Assembly (NCBI GenBank): GCA_050950785.1 | Contig: JBMNIG010000028.1 | Coordinates: 1-64,000, forward strand | Origin: JAAYOS01 sp050950785 | Lineage (GTDB): Bacteria; Bacillota; Clostridia; Oscillospirales; JAAYOS01 | DNA length: 64,000 nt | Direction: 5' to 3' | Translations under genes and position numbers: made by a program | Notes under the pieces: generated by a model | The model's database searches: none | Told to the model about the DNA's origin: nothing | Seen by the model: only the letters and a program-made list of their open reading frames with translations | In this document: positions 46,261 through 54,866 of the stretch, in pieces | Numbering within the stretch: position 1 is the stretch's first letter | How the letters are laid out: each line of letters starts with the position of its first letter

Positions 46261-46929
46261 ATGGTATTGCCTAATATAAGGAGGCTTTTTGCTGCTATTA
46301 CCGCAATTACCATAATATTTATGTTTTCGTCATGCATGGGCGCAGACGCAGATAGCGAGGCCTCCGACAAACCACTTCCAAGTCCCGGACTTGAAGAATA
46401 TCATAACGGAGCTTACGGCATATCGGTAACTGTACCCGAGGGATGGGTCATAGCCAGCATAAACAGGACCAATATGACAGAATCGCCTGAGAAATCCTCA
46501 GACCCCAATACTCTTGATATTACCCCATATGAGGATTCCGGTTCCGTACTACAACTTATTGAGCTTTGGAGCCGAGAAAATTCAGCCGACAGAGAGCACG
46601 CGTCACTGATGATCTATATTGAGATCTATGATGGCCTGGATGAACATACCTATCTGCAAGCATTCGAAGATGCTTACGCCGGATATTTCGACGGCTATCA
46701 TTCCACGCTGACATCAAAGGATGACACCTATATTGGAGGAACGTCATATACGCTTCTACAGTATCTTACTCAGCTTCCCGACAGCGAGGACGAATATTAC
46801 GAAGAGTACTATATCCGAAAGATTGATGAAGGTAAGTTTCTTGTGCTATGTGTGACCTACTGGGCTGGAAATCAAGTTTCTCAGGAGGATGCTGCCGCAT
46901 CATTGGAATTTGTAACTACTGAAAAATAG
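46261..46929 (+). CDS. lipoprotein of unknown function
   Basis: 222 residues; signal peptide with lipobox FSSC at about residue 25, then a Ser/Asp-rich linker and a domain starting NGAYGISVTVPEGW, reminiscent of PsbP/DcrB-like folds in which a short secreted beta domain follows such a segment. It begins four bases after the ftsZ stop, so is probably co-transcribed with ftsZ. Role unknown. Confidence 0.7.
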   Translation: MVLPNIRRLFAAITAITIIFMFSSCMGADADSEASDKPLPSPGLEEYHNGAYGISVTVPEGWVIASINRTNMTESPEKSSDPNTLDITPYEDSGSVLQLIELWSRENSADREHASLMIYIEIYDGLDEHTYLQAFEDAYAGYFDGYHSTLTSKDDTYIGGTSYTLLQYLTQLPDSEDEYYEEYYIRKIDEGKFLVLCVTYWAGNQVSQEDAAASLEFVTTEK

Positions 46930-46944
46930 TTTCATAAGCATAAT

Positions 46945-46993
46945 AAAACAGGGACGAACAGACCGAATTACGGTAAATGATCGTCCCTGTTTT
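46945..46993. terminator. bidirectional terminator
   Basis: Perfect 13-base stem aaaacagggacga / tcgtccctgtttt between the convergent lipoprotein gene and rex; U-rich on both strands. Confidence 0.85.
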
Positions 46994-47057
46994 GTTGCTG
47001 ATTTTTTTCGGATCGCTGTTTGTATTTCTAGATTATCTCCAGATCATTAAGGAAGAG

Positions 47058-47684
47058 TTATGATTCGTGTATCATATAGCAGAGTGTCATCAGGCTGTCA
47101 GCAAAGTGCACGTTTTCAACCTTCAGAGAGACGTCTTCGGGGCGCAGATCCCGGTTTGTAAAGTTCCAGATCCCCTTGATACCCAGCTTCTCAAGATGGG
47201 AAGCCATCTCGACCGTTCCGGCGGACGGAATTGTCAGGACCGCCAGTTCGGGAGGGTTGGAACCAACGAAGCTGTCAAGAGTATCAATGTGATAGATTGG
47301 GATGTTGTTTATTTTCGACCCGACAGTTCCCGGGGAAACATCGAAGGCGGCAACCAAATGAAAACCGCACTGTTCAAAATTAAAGTTGTTGATCAAAGCC
47401 CGTCCCAGATTACCCACACCTAAAAGGATGGCTCGGCTCTGATTTTTAAGGCCTAGAATGTCTGCGATTTCATTTCGGAGCTTCTCTACATTGTAGCCGT
47501 AACCCTGCTGCCCGAATCCTCCAAAGCAGTTTAGATCCTGACGTATCTGCGAAGCAGTCAGCCCCATCTCTGCAGCGAGAGATCCGGATGAGATGCGAAC
47601 TACTCCCTTGGCAAAGAGCTCGTCAAGATATCTATAGTACTTTGGCAGCCTTCGAATTACAGCAGACGAAACCTTCTTACTCAT
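47058..47684 (-). CDS. rex: redox-sensing repressor Rex
   Basis: NADH/NAD-responsive repressor (208 residues) of fermentation genes. Winged helix with ISSGSLAAEMGLTASQIRQDL, a Rossmann loop LGVGNLGRALI and the swapped C-terminal helix. ATG at 47682-47684, six bases after GAGGG; an ATG six bases upstream overlaps that site less well. Faces away from the palindrome at 47715-47728. Confidence 0.95.
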   Translation of the reverse strand: MSKKVSSAVIRRLPKYYRYLDELFAKGVVRISSGSLAAEMGLTASQIRQDLNCFGGFGQQGYGYNVEKLRNEIADILGLKNQSRAILLGVGNLGRALINNFNFEQCGFHLVAAFDVSPGTVGSKINNIPIYHIDTLDSFVGSNPPELAVLTIPSAGTVEMASHLEKLGIKGIWNFTNRDLRPEDVSLKVENVHFADSLMTLCYMIHES

Positions 47685-47714
47685 CTGCATCCCTCTTTCC
47701 GTTAATTATTTATC

Positions 47715-47728
47715 CGGTCAATTGACCG
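47715..47728. promoter_or_regulatory. 14-base palindrome upstream of rex
   Basis: CGGTCAATTGACCG, perfect dyad in the 87 bases between icd and rex, flanked by near-symmetrical ttatttat / ataaata. It does not match the Rex operator consensus (TTGTTAA-type). Confidence 0.5.
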
Positions 47729-47771
47729 AGTCATAAATAGAAGTTCGACTTTGCCATTGCATATTAAAACA

Positions 47772-48914
47772 TTAACTGATACTGTTTAGTGTTTCCATTA
47801 CATAATCGGCATACTGTGCGCATGTGGCTCCCGTGTCGCGACCGGTTATAACATACTTTTTCTCTGCGGAGCAGTGATCGAGTGCACGTTCAAGTCTGCG
47901 TGCCTTTTCCACCTGCCCGATGTGCTCAAGAAGCATCACCGAAGCTCTCAACATTGAGCTTGGGTCTGCATATTGATCGCGTCCTTCCTCGACCATACGT
48001 GGTGCAGAGCCGTGGATAGCTTCAAACATTGCGTAGCGCTTTCCGATATTGGCACTTCCGGCGGTTCCGACACCACCTTGGAATTCTGCGGCCTCGTCAG
48101 TGAGGATATCGCCGTACAGGTTTGGGAGAACCATGACCTGGAAGGAAGAGCGCCGCTTCGTGTCTACGAGCTTGGCGGTCATGATGTCGATAAACCAGTC
48201 GTCCGCCTGGATTTCCGGGTACTCCGCAGCGATTCGGTAAAATGTGTCAAGGAACATACCGTCGGTAGTCTTGATGATATTTGCCTTTGTTACCGCTGTT
48301 ACACGGGTCTGGCCTGTTTTTTTGGCATGCTCAAATGCAAGGCGTATTATGCGCTCTGTGCCCTGTTGAGTAGTAAAGGTGAAGTCAACTGCTATGTCAT
48401 CATCGATCTTTAGTCCGAGACTTCCTGCAGCATATGCCCCCTCGGTATTTTCACGGAAGAAAGTCCAGTATATTCCCTCATCAGGAACTTTTACGGGGCG
48501 GACATTGGCAAACAGATCAAGCTCTTTGCGCATTGCGACGTTGGCGCTTTCGATATTTGGCCACGGGTCACCCTTCTTTGGAGTGGTTGTGGGGCCTTTT
48601 AAGATTATATGACATTTTTTCAGTTCCTCTAAAACGTCGTCGGGAATGGCCTTTCCAACTTTGGCCCTATATTCGATAGTCAGGTTATCGATTGTCCTGA
48701 ACGTGATCTTTCCCTTTGAAATTTCATCAGAGAGGATGTGCTCAAGTACACGTTGAGCTTGTCCGGTTATGGCAGGTCCTATACCGTCACCGCCACAAAC
48801 ACCTATGACTATCTGGTCAAGCTCATCATAAGAAATAAAATCTCCCTGTGTTTTCATTTTCTCTACGCGTTGTTTCTGTAATTCAATCAGCTTGTTAAAA
48901 TGTTCTTGATACAT
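47772..48914 (-). CDS. icd: NAD-dependent isocitrate/isopropylmalate dehydrogenase
   Basis: Beta-decarboxylating dehydrogenase, 380 residues. GDGIGPAITGQ, the substrate region GPTTTPKK, RENTEGAYAAG, the metal-binding NLYGDILTDEAAEFQGG and HGSAPRM are visible. The long form with an N-terminal 35-residue helix (HFNKLIELQKQRVEKM) is seen in clostridial enzymes annotated as isocitrate dehydrogenase. Single gene, far from leu genes, so isocitrate is the better guess; homoisocitrate or isopropylmalate remain possible. AAGGTAAGGAT precedes the ATG. Confidence 0.85.
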   Translation of the reverse strand: MYQEHFNKLIELQKQRVEKMKTQGDFISYDELDQIVIGVCGGDGIGPAITGQAQRVLEHILSDEISKGKITFRTIDNLTIEYRAKVGKAIPDDVLEELKKCHIILKGPTTTPKKGDPWPNIESANVAMRKELDLFANVRPVKVPDEGIYWTFFRENTEGAYAAGSLGLKIDDDIAVDFTFTTQQGTERIIRLAFEHAKKTGQTRVTAVTKANIIKTTDGMFLDTFYRIAAEYPEIQADDWFIDIMTAKLVDTKRRSSFQVMVLPNLYGDILTDEAAEFQGGVGTAGSANIGKRYAMFEAIHGSAPRMVEEGRDQYADPSSMLRASVMLLEHIGQVEKARRLERALDHCSAEKKYVITGRDTGATCAQYADYVMETLNSIS

Positions 48915-49009
48915 ATCCTTACCTTTCCTGTTTTACAAGTATTAACTATAACCATAATATCTTTTTTTCTATCGCCTGTCAATTCCTCTCTTGCCTGTAA
49001 TATAACACT

Positions 49010-49038
49010 TTGACATTTAATATGATTTCTTTTATAAT
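49010..49038 (+). promoter_or_regulatory. consensus sigma-A promoter of the SLH gene
   Basis: TTGACA (49010-49015), 17-base spacer, TATAAT (49033-49038): a perfect consensus. Confidence 0.85.
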
Positions 49039-49081
49039 CATATTATGTCGGATTTTGTTGGAAGCGTAGGGGGACCGGCGG

Positions 49082-50269
49082 ATGAAATTAAAGCGTTACA
49101 TATCGATTGTCTCAGCCCTTATATTTTTATTCAGCCTCTTGGCAGCGATCGCAACAGGTGTACCCGGAAGCGCGGAAGATCCGGTCGTATCGCTGAGTTA
49201 TATACAGGAGACATTTATTCCGAAGATATTGAATCAACTTGACAATAGGCTATCGGTTCTTTATTCGGATAACGTCAAAAAAACCGACTCAAGGATAAAG
49301 ACAGTGATCAGTGATGCAGAGAAAGACCTGTCAATAGACACTGAAAAGCTTAAGGACCAGGTGACTTACGACACCTATATGCGGATGCTTGACAATGGCT
49401 TTTATATGGATTCCGGTGAGTTTGTATTGCTAACGCTTAGGGCGGGGCAGCGGGTCGTCGTCACGAAAAACAGCAGCTTTATGGTTCATCAGGGTTCCGC
49501 TGTTATCGGAGGAAGAGAGCAGAAAAGACTTGTAAATGTGACAGCTGCGGGTGAGGTCAACACAAATTCCACAGCTTCGCGAAATGCCCGTTATGTGGCT
49601 GTAGATGACGGATTTGTTTCTATAAAAGCAGTTTCAGACACGGTAAAGATTTCGGTGGTGGGGAACTATCAGTTTGTTCCCGAATATCTGCCGCAGAACT
49701 CAGATATTGCCCTCACTCTAAAAGATATCAATATGTTTCGAGGGTCGAACCTCGGTTTTGAACTGGATCGCGAGCCCACACGGCTAGAGGCGCTGATTTT
49801 GTTTCTCCGTCTTATTGGCGAAGAGAAACAGGCCCTTGACTATACCGGAAGCCACCCCTTTGTTGATGTTCCCAAGTGGGGCGGGGGAGAAGCAGACAGA
49901 TATGTAGCATATGCATATTCAAAAGGGTATACAAAAGGGATATCTCAAACAAAGTTCGGCGCGAATAACACAGCTACTTTAGAGCAGTATTTAACATTTG
50001 TACTTCGTTCGATCGGCTATCGCGACGGCACCGATTTTGAATGGACAGGATCGCCTGAATTTGCCGAGCAAATTGGTATCCTTCTCCCCTGGGATTCGGA
50101 AAAGATCGTTCGAAGGGGCTTTTACAGAGACCATGTGGTGTACATCTCGTATTATGCTTTACGGGCAAACTTAAAAAATAGCCGTGTTACATTGATTGAC
50201 GATCTCGTTAATAAAGGGGTTATTTCACAGGAGTTAGCCAGAAAAACAGTAAGCGCTCACAGTAGATGA
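49082..50269 (+). CDS. secreted protein with S-layer homology segment
   Basis: 395 residues with a signal peptide (about 1-30). Residues 30-230 are a beta-rich unknown domain; from about 235 come SLH-like repeats (REPTRLEALILFLRLIGEE, HPFVDVPKWGGGEADRYVAYAYSKGYTKGI), which normally bind pyruvylated wall polymers. AGGGGGA precedes the ATG. Expected to be strongly expressed from its consensus promoter. Own terminator. Confidence 0.75.
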   Translation: MKLKRYISIVSALIFLFSLLAAIATGVPGSAEDPVVSLSYIQETFIPKILNQLDNRLSVLYSDNVKKTDSRIKTVISDAEKDLSIDTEKLKDQVTYDTYMRMLDNGFYMDSGEFVLLTLRAGQRVVVTKNSSFMVHQGSAVIGGREQKRLVNVTAAGEVNTNSTASRNARYVAVDDGFVSIKAVSDTVKISVVGNYQFVPEYLPQNSDIALTLKDINMFRGSNLGFELDREPTRLEALILFLRLIGEEKQALDYTGSHPFVDVPKWGGGEADRYVAYAYSKGYTKGISQTKFGANNTATLEQYLTFVLRSIGYRDGTDFEWTGSPEFAEQIGILLPWDSEKIVRRGFYRDHVVYISYYALRANLKNSRVTLIDDLVNKGVISQELARKTVSAHSR

Positions 50270-50284
50270 GCGCTTATATTTTTT
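50251..50284 (+). terminator. terminator overlapping the end of the SLH gene
   Basis: Stem aagcgctca / tgagcgctt spans the stop codon and is followed by atatttttt. Confidence 0.85.
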
Positions 50285-50343
50285 CACACTATTTCCTGTT
50301 TTGAATACTATATAGTGATACTAAAACAGGAGGTAACTTCAAT

Positions 50344-50448
50344 ATGTCAGGATTCTTGGGTGGCAGTTCCTGCGACAAACGTTGCGATGAGTGGATCTGG
50401 ATTGTAATCATTATTGTAGTCCTCATCCTTCTTTTCAACTTTGACTGA
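50344..50448 (+). CDS. 34-residue single-helix membrane miniprotein A
   Basis: Starts MSGFLGGSSC, then a charged CDKRCDE stretch, then a hydrophobic helix WIWIVIIIVVLILLF. AGGAGGTAA precedes the ATG and a terminator follows, so it is an independent transcription unit. It is a paralogue of the miniprotein at 50619 (same layout: Gly-rich start, charged patch, D-E-x-I-W-I helix). The layout resembles YjcZ-like sporulation miniproteins, but the match is only general. Confidence 0.7.
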   Translation: MSGFLGGSSCDKRCDEWIWIVIIIVVLILLFNFD

Positions 50449-50460
50449 TCCTACCGCATA

Positions 50461-50489
50461 AGCGCCGGGTGTGGGCCGGCGCTCTCCTT
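50461..50489 (+). terminator. terminator of miniprotein A
   Basis: Perfect stem agcgccgg / ccggcgct, followed by ctccttt. Confidence 0.75.
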
Positions 50490-50618
50490 TCCCTTGCTTT
50501 GCTCCATATCAAAGTATCTACATCAAATCAGGCTTTTTGCTGCCAATGTACTTTTACAGGCACACTGTTTAGCACATTGAATAAAATGTAATGAGACCAA
50601 GACAGGAGGTTAACGAGT

Positions 50619-50720
50619 ATGTCAAATGTCATTGGCGGTGTCGGATTCCGCAAGGAAAAAGATGAGTTTATCTGGATTATAGTTATCCTTGTAGTTCTGA
50701 TCCTTTGTTTCTGCTGCTAA
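50619..50720 (+). CDS. 33-residue single-helix membrane miniprotein B
   Basis: Starts MSNVIGGVGF, then RKEKDEF and the helix IWIIVILVVLILCFCC. Ribosome site AGGAGGTTAA, own terminator. Paralogue of miniprotein A about 275 bases upstream; the charged patch and the three C-terminal Cys differ. Both may be sporulation or stress membrane peptides. Confidence 0.7.
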   Translation: MSNVIGGVGFRKEKDEFIWIIVILVVLILCFCC

Positions 50721-50766
50721 AGTCAATAGCGACATCGGTATTCTGAAACCGTCTTACAGAGAAGAG

Positions 50767-50798
50767 GGAAGTTGGGGCTTTGAGCCCGGCTTCCTTTT
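50767..50798 (+). terminator. terminator of miniprotein B
   Basis: Stem ggaagttggggc / gcccggcttcc with two wobble pairs, followed by ttttt. Confidence 0.75.
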
Positions 50799-50809
50799 TC
50801 TTTTATTAG

Positions 50810-50838
50810 TTGCAGTACACCTATCTTTTTTATATAAT
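50810..50838 (+). promoter_or_regulatory. sigma-A promoter of the SRAP gene
   Basis: TTGCAG (50810-50815), 17-base spacer, TATAAT (50833-50838). Confidence 0.7.
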
Positions 50839-50903
50839 ATCAGCACAGCAATCACCCTGTCGATATTATTCCTGTTGTCCATCTAATAATAGGGGGGAGC
50901 GGA

Positions 50904-51548
50904 ATGTGTGGAAGATATTTATTTTCTGAGGCGGAAGCCGAGGACATACGTGAAATAATCAGGGATGTGGAGAGCCGGACAGGTGCCGCAACGGTAAAAC
51001 GTGGTGAAATATTCCCCACAGACCGCGTTCCGATCCTTCTGGCCCAAAATCATTCTATTCGACCCGAGCTTTTTACCTGGGGATTCCCTGGATTTCGTGG
51101 AAAGAGTGTTATAATAAATGCCCGGGCTGAAACGGCTCATGAAAAGCCAATGTTTCGAAACAGCCTTATCACACGGCGCTGTATAATCCCCTCCACCGGC
51201 TTTTTTGAGTGGGGCAGCACAGATGAAGAGACCAACGATATGGAGTATAGCTCCGTTCTGATCCCTGGCATGGCAAGATCCGGGGCCGGGTCTAAATATA
51301 AAAAACAGAAATACCTTTTCCGTATTTCCGGTGAAAAAGTATTATACATGGCGGGATTATATAATATATATCAGGGTGAGCCGAGGTTTGTGATACTCAC
51401 AACTGCGGCTAACACTTCTGTAATCGATGTTCACAACCGAATGCCTTTGGTGCTGCGTAAAGAACTGATTGAGGATTGGATCTTTGATGATGGACGGGTT
51501 TCAGAGCTAATGCGCGAATCTCCCATGCTGGAGAGGACTGCGGTATAA
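50904..51548 (+). CDS. yedK: SRAP-domain protein, abasic-site DNA crosslinker
   Basis: 214 residues of the SOS-response-associated peptidase family (bacterial YedK, eukaryotic HMCES), which uses the N-terminal Cys to crosslink abasic sites in single-stranded DNA. The sequence begins MCGRY, with Cys2 exposed after Met removal, and has NARAETAHEKPMFRN, RRCIIPSTGFFEW and VHNRMPLVL with the active-site Asn, Glu and His. GGGGGGAG precedes the ATG. Convergent with the small gene and second dinB. Confidence 0.93.
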   Translation: MCGRYLFSEAEAEDIREIIRDVESRTGAATVKRGEIFPTDRVPILLAQNHSIRPELFTWGFPGFRGKSVIINARAETAHEKPMFRNSLITRRCIIPSTGFFEWGSTDEETNDMEYSSVLIPGMARSGAGSKYKKQKYLFRISGEKVLYMAGLYNIYQGEPRFVILTTAANTSVIDVHNRMPLVLRKELIEDWIFDDGRVSELMRESPMLERTAV

Positions 51549-51660
51549 CTGTAATTTTCGGCACTGTGTTTTTTGCATTTTTTCTAAGCATGACCTAAGT
51601 TATAAATTCTAAACAGCATGTAGTTTGATGGATGATTCACGCTATATAGTATATCTTTTA

Positions 51661-51906
51661 TTATTCATATTTGCGCTCAACAAACCAACGATCCTCTTCG
51701 AAGAAGACAAAAGTTCTATGATTGTTGATTATGCAACCATAGCGAATCCCTGCGCCTCCGGCTTTCAGGCTGGAGGCCCTTCTTATTTCGGTGATCCGAT
51801 CGATTGTAAAATGGCGCCCGTCTTCCCAGATGATTTCCATAGGATAAAGTTCGCCCTCTGTGCTAAAACGAGCAATGACGTCCACATATACTTTTGGTTT
51901 TTTCAT
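51661..51906 (-). CDS. 81-residue protein paired with dinB
   Basis: Small cytoplasmic protein (KKPKVYVDVIARFSTEGEL, then LYPMEIIWEDGRHFTIDR and a Gly/Tyr-rich end). The ribosome site GAGGTGAA fixes the ATG at 51904-51906; a longer frame reaching into dinB is not favoured. It follows dinB by about 50 bases and is probably co-transcribed from the LexA-controlled promoter, a recurring clostridial arrangement as far as I recall. Function unknown; a DNA-binding accessory of polymerase IV is possible. Confidence 0.7.
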   Translation of the reverse strand: MKKPKVYVDVIARFSTEGELYPMEIIWEDGRHFTIDRITEIRRASSLKAGGAGIRYGCIINNHRTFVFFEEDRWFVERKYE

Positions 51907-51958
51907 AGAGTTCACCTCAAGTTTACCTCGCATTCTCGCATTTATGAAGAATTGAATC

Positions 51959-53212
51959 TCAGTTTGACGGTTTGAAGTATCCAACCGGGTGGATGGTGTG
52001 TTCGGTAGGATTTATACCGCCCAGTGCGTGGTCGCGGAGCATTATGGCCCGGTGGATGCTGAAGTGCCCAAAGCGCTTGCGAATATTGTCTACTGCAACA
52101 TCTAGCTTTTCGCGCTTAATGAGCCTCTCTTCGTCCTCGAAGAGAGAGGTTTGTATTGCGGTTCCGGAACCAACAAGGTTTATGGCCCGCACACCGAAGC
52201 TTCGAATGGGATTTGACCAGTCGTAGTTATGCCTGAACAAAATCATGGCGGCATTAAATATGTCATATGAAACAGAAGTTGGCCGATCCAATTGGGACTG
52301 CCTCTCGAAGGAGACAAGTTTGTTGTCACGGACAGATATTTGCACTCCTCTGCACAGAAATCCATGCTGTCGCAGGCGTGAAGCCACGCTTTCGCATAGA
52401 GACCAGCAGACGATCCGCACATCCTCATCACAAATCAGGTCGCGGGGAGTGGTCGAGCTATTCCCAATGCTTTTGATGACAGCTTCTTCGCCGAGAGTCT
52501 CCACGGGTGAGCTGTCAAGTCCGTTGGCAAAGCCATGGAGCACATAGCCCATCTTGCCTAAAAGCCTGTGAAGGAAAGCAGGGTCGGCGTTTGCAAGGTT
52601 GCCGATGGTGTTTATGCCGTAGCGGCAGAGTTTTTTGCCTGTGGCGGGACCTACATATAAAAGTTCACTTGCGGGAAGCGGCCAGACCAGCTGCTTATAA
52701 TTGGAAGCAGTTATTTCAGTAACGGCGTCAGGTTTTTTCATGTCGCTTCCCAGTTTGGAAAAAATCTTATTGTTTGCGACACCTATCGAGACTGTAATAC
52801 CCAACTCCTTTTTTACCCGCTTGCGCAATTGTTCAGCAATTGCGGCACCACCGCCAAAAAGGCCGGCGCTGCCGGTTACATCGATCCAAGCCTCGTCAAG
52901 CCCGAAGGGCTCTACCAGGTCTGAGTATTCGTAGAATATTTCACGTAAAATGCGGCTAAAACGCAGATATAGTGGGTAGTTAGGCGTCACTATTACAAGA
53001 TCCGGACATTTTTGTCTTGCCTGCCAAAGCGCTTCACCTGTTTTTACACCCATTATCTTTGCTTTCTGGTTTTTGGCAAGGATGATTCCATGCCGCAGAG
53101 AAGCATCACCGCCTACCGCAACCGCTTTATCGCGGATCTCGGGACGGTGTAAGCACTCCACCGATGCGTAAAAGCTATTCGCGTCGGCGTGCAAGATAGT
53201 ACGCACCTTCAT
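51959..53212 (-). CDS. dinB: DNA polymerase IV (second dinB copy, intact)
   Basis: Y-family translesion polymerase, 417 residues, complete. ILHADANSFYASVE (first catalytic Asp), LDEAWIDVTGS (second catalytic carboxylates), thumb YGINTIGNLANAD and little finger domain. The C-terminus lacks an obvious clamp-binding motif beyond QTSLFEDEE (a QxxLF match). ATG at 53210-53212; GTG codons just upstream are also in frame. A consensus LexA box lies about 65 bases upstream. It is only about half identical by eye to the first copy, so not a recent duplicate. Confidence 0.94.
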   Translation of the reverse strand: MKVRTILHADANSFYASVECLHRPEIRDKAVAVGGDASLRHGIILAKNQKAKIMGVKTGEALWQARQKCPDLVIVTPNYPLYLRFSRILREIFYEYSDLVEPFGLDEAWIDVTGSAGLFGGGAAIAEQLRKRVKKELGITVSIGVANNKIFSKLGSDMKKPDAVTEITASNYKQLVWPLPASELLYVGPATGKKLCRYGINTIGNLANADPAFLHRLLGKMGYVLHGFANGLDSSPVETLGEEAVIKSIGNSSTTPRDLICDEDVRIVCWSLCESVASRLRQHGFLCRGVQISVRDNKLVSFERQSQLDRPTSVSYDIFNAAMILFRHNYDWSNPIRSFGVRAINLVGSGTAIQTSLFEDEERLIKREKLDVAVDNIRKRFGHFSIHRAIMLRDHALGGINPTEHTIHPVGYFKPSN

Positions 53213-53273
53213 CACCACTCGAACAAATGTACTATTAATATAGCATTTCAGATATGTAAAATCAAGGGAAAAG

Positions 53274-53287
53274 CGAACGAACGTTCG
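53274..53287. promoter_or_regulatory. LexA (SOS) box upstream of dinB2
   Basis: CGAACGAACGTTCG fits CGAACRNRYGTTYG at every position. A weaker half-match CGAACAAATGTACT lies at 53220-53233 next to the start codon. Confidence 0.8.
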
Positions 53288-53309
53288 AGTGATTTTTTGG
53301 CAAAAATGA

Positions 53310-53361
53310 ACCTGGCAAAGAGTTGACGAGTTGTAAAAAACCCTTCGTCGTTGCCAGGTAA
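53310..53361. terminator. long hairpin between the sulfatase maturase and dinB2
   Basis: acctggcaa / ttgccaggt outer stem (about 53310-53361) with partly paired inner bases. The T-run lies in the loop, so a poor intrinsic terminator; could be a transcript boundary or recombination relic. Confidence 0.4.
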
Positions 53362-53406
53362 GACAGCTAATGTTATATACACTAACGCAAATTAAACATG
53401 CATCAA

Positions 53407-54531
53407 TTATAGTCCGTATGGGTGTTTGTCCATAGAGGCAATTTCACGTAAACGATCTATGGAATAGTCAAAAAATGATTTATATGCCTCACAGTAATAG
53501 TTGATGGTCTTACTATCGCCCGATTCTACGCGATCCCTGCGACAACCGCCGCGGCACAGGTAATAGTGGCGGCATTGAGCACATTCTTCGCTCAAGGCAC
53601 CGGAACCTGCTATAAAGGATTTGGAACGTTCGGATTTAGCCATGTCCTCAAAGCTATCGGTTTGTATATTTCCAAGCTCCCACTCATCTGTGACGTAAAA
53701 ATCACAGGGGTAGACGCTTCCGTTAGCTTCAACCACAAAATATGTGGCACAGCGTCCGCTCATTGCACAGTTTTCCGGTGGATACCCCAACAGCAGGCCA
53801 AGCCAGTTGTCAAAATGCCTAATGGAGATTCCCTGATGCATCTTACAGTCTGCATACCACAAATCAAAAATCCGCTTAAAAAATGATTCGAAGCGCTTGG
53901 GGGTAAGGGAGTAGAAGTTGGTGCCGCGCTCTTCACCAAGCGGATCAAGACAGGGTATAAATTGAATGTATTTAAAGCCGTTGTTCTTGAAAAAGCGGTA
54001 AATTTTCTCCGGATGGCGCGCAACATAGGATGTGAGAACACAGAGGATATTGTAATCAACGCCGTATTTGTTGAAACGTTCAATGGTGTTCATTATGCGT
54101 GAAAAAGTTCCCTTACCCTTCACATCGACGCGGGATGCTTCGTGAAGCTTTTTATCGCCGTCCAGACTGACCCCTATAAGGAAGTTTTCGTTGCGAAAAA
54201 ACTCAGCCCAGTCATCACCGAGGTCAAGTCCATTTGTCTGGAGAGCATATGAAACTTTTACTCCCTTTGTATTATATTTATTGACGAAAGCCACTAATTT
54301 CTTGAAAAAGTCAAGGCCGGCAAGGGTCGGCTCGCCGCCCTGAAAAGCAAATGAGCATCCCTCTTCACAAGTTTCAAGGGTTTTCTTAACAAGAGTTTCT
54401 AGAGTTTCGTCGCTCATTCGGCCGAAGTTTTCTACACTCCTCTTGTCGCTTATGTCGCGGTAGAAGCAATATTTACATCGCATATTGCAGCTACCCGATA
54501 CGGGTTTAATCAGCAAGCTAACATATTTCAT
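53407..54531 (-). CDS. anaerobic sulfatase-maturating enzyme (radical SAM, SPASM)
   Basis: 374-residue radical SAM enzyme that oxidises the active-site Cys (or Ser) of sulfatases to formylglycine without oxygen. CNMRCKYC (Cys15, 19, 22) binds the SAM cluster; the C-terminal SPASM region has CAMSGRC, CDF and CAQCRHYYLCRGGC for two more 4Fe-4S clusters. FAFQGGEPTL is a typical SAM-binding segment. Adjacent Cys-type sulfatases are its expected substrates. A promoter with TTGTTA-17-TATTCT lies upstream (54663-54691). Confidence 0.93.
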   Translation of the reverse strand: MKYVSLLIKPVSGSCNMRCKYCFYRDISDKRSVENFGRMSDETLETLVKKTLETCEEGCSFAFQGGEPTLAGLDFFKKLVAFVNKYNTKGVKVSYALQTNGLDLGDDWAEFFRNENFLIGVSLDGDKKLHEASRVDVKGKGTFSRIMNTIERFNKYGVDYNILCVLTSYVARHPEKIYRFFKNNGFKYIQFIPCLDPLGEERGTNFYSLTPKRFESFFKRIFDLWYADCKMHQGISIRHFDNWLGLLLGYPPENCAMSGRCATYFVVEANGSVYPCDFYVTDEWELGNIQTDSFEDMAKSERSKSFIAGSGALSEECAQCRHYYLCRGGCRRDRVESGDSKTINYYCEAYKSFFDYSIDRLREIASMDKHPYGL

Positions 54532-54662
54532 TCTACTATCACCTAATATTTATGAATTTTGTTGGGCACCTATGTAGTGGAGACAGGCATCTTACTGTTC
54601 TTAGAGATTTGCGGTTAAAATTTGCTAATTGGTCGTTTTTCTTGGTAGTATAACTACTTTGT

Positions 54663-54691
54663 AGAATATCATATTGTGCCAAAGATAACAA
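54663..54691 (-). promoter_or_regulatory. promoter of the sulfatase maturase gene
   Basis: Minus strand TTGTTA (54686-54691), 17-base spacer, TATTCT (54663-54668). Confidence 0.5.
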
Positions 54692-54783
54692 GAATATTGT
54701 ATTTTAGTATCTACAAAATCGTAGATAGTGGGTAAAAATCTTTCTGCAAGTGACGCACCTAGATTGCCTATGCACAAATAGTA

Positions 54784-54815
54784 GATCCGGAAAACGTATT
54801 AACGCTTTCCGGATC
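54784..54815 (-). terminator. terminator of the first sulfatase
   Basis: Perfect 10-base stem gatccggaaa / tttccggatc; modest U-run on the minus strand. Confidence 0.65.
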
Positions 54816-54866
54816 AAACATTTATATAGACATATGTAGATCCTGCAGTGTTTTTAATCGTATGTT

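Larger units (their letters stand above)
54532..54866 (-). other. Gene-free stretch between maturase and sulfatase
   Basis: No gene seen. Holds the maturase promoter candidate (54663-54691) and the sulfatase terminator (54784-54815); rest is AT-rich. Confidence 0.5.
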
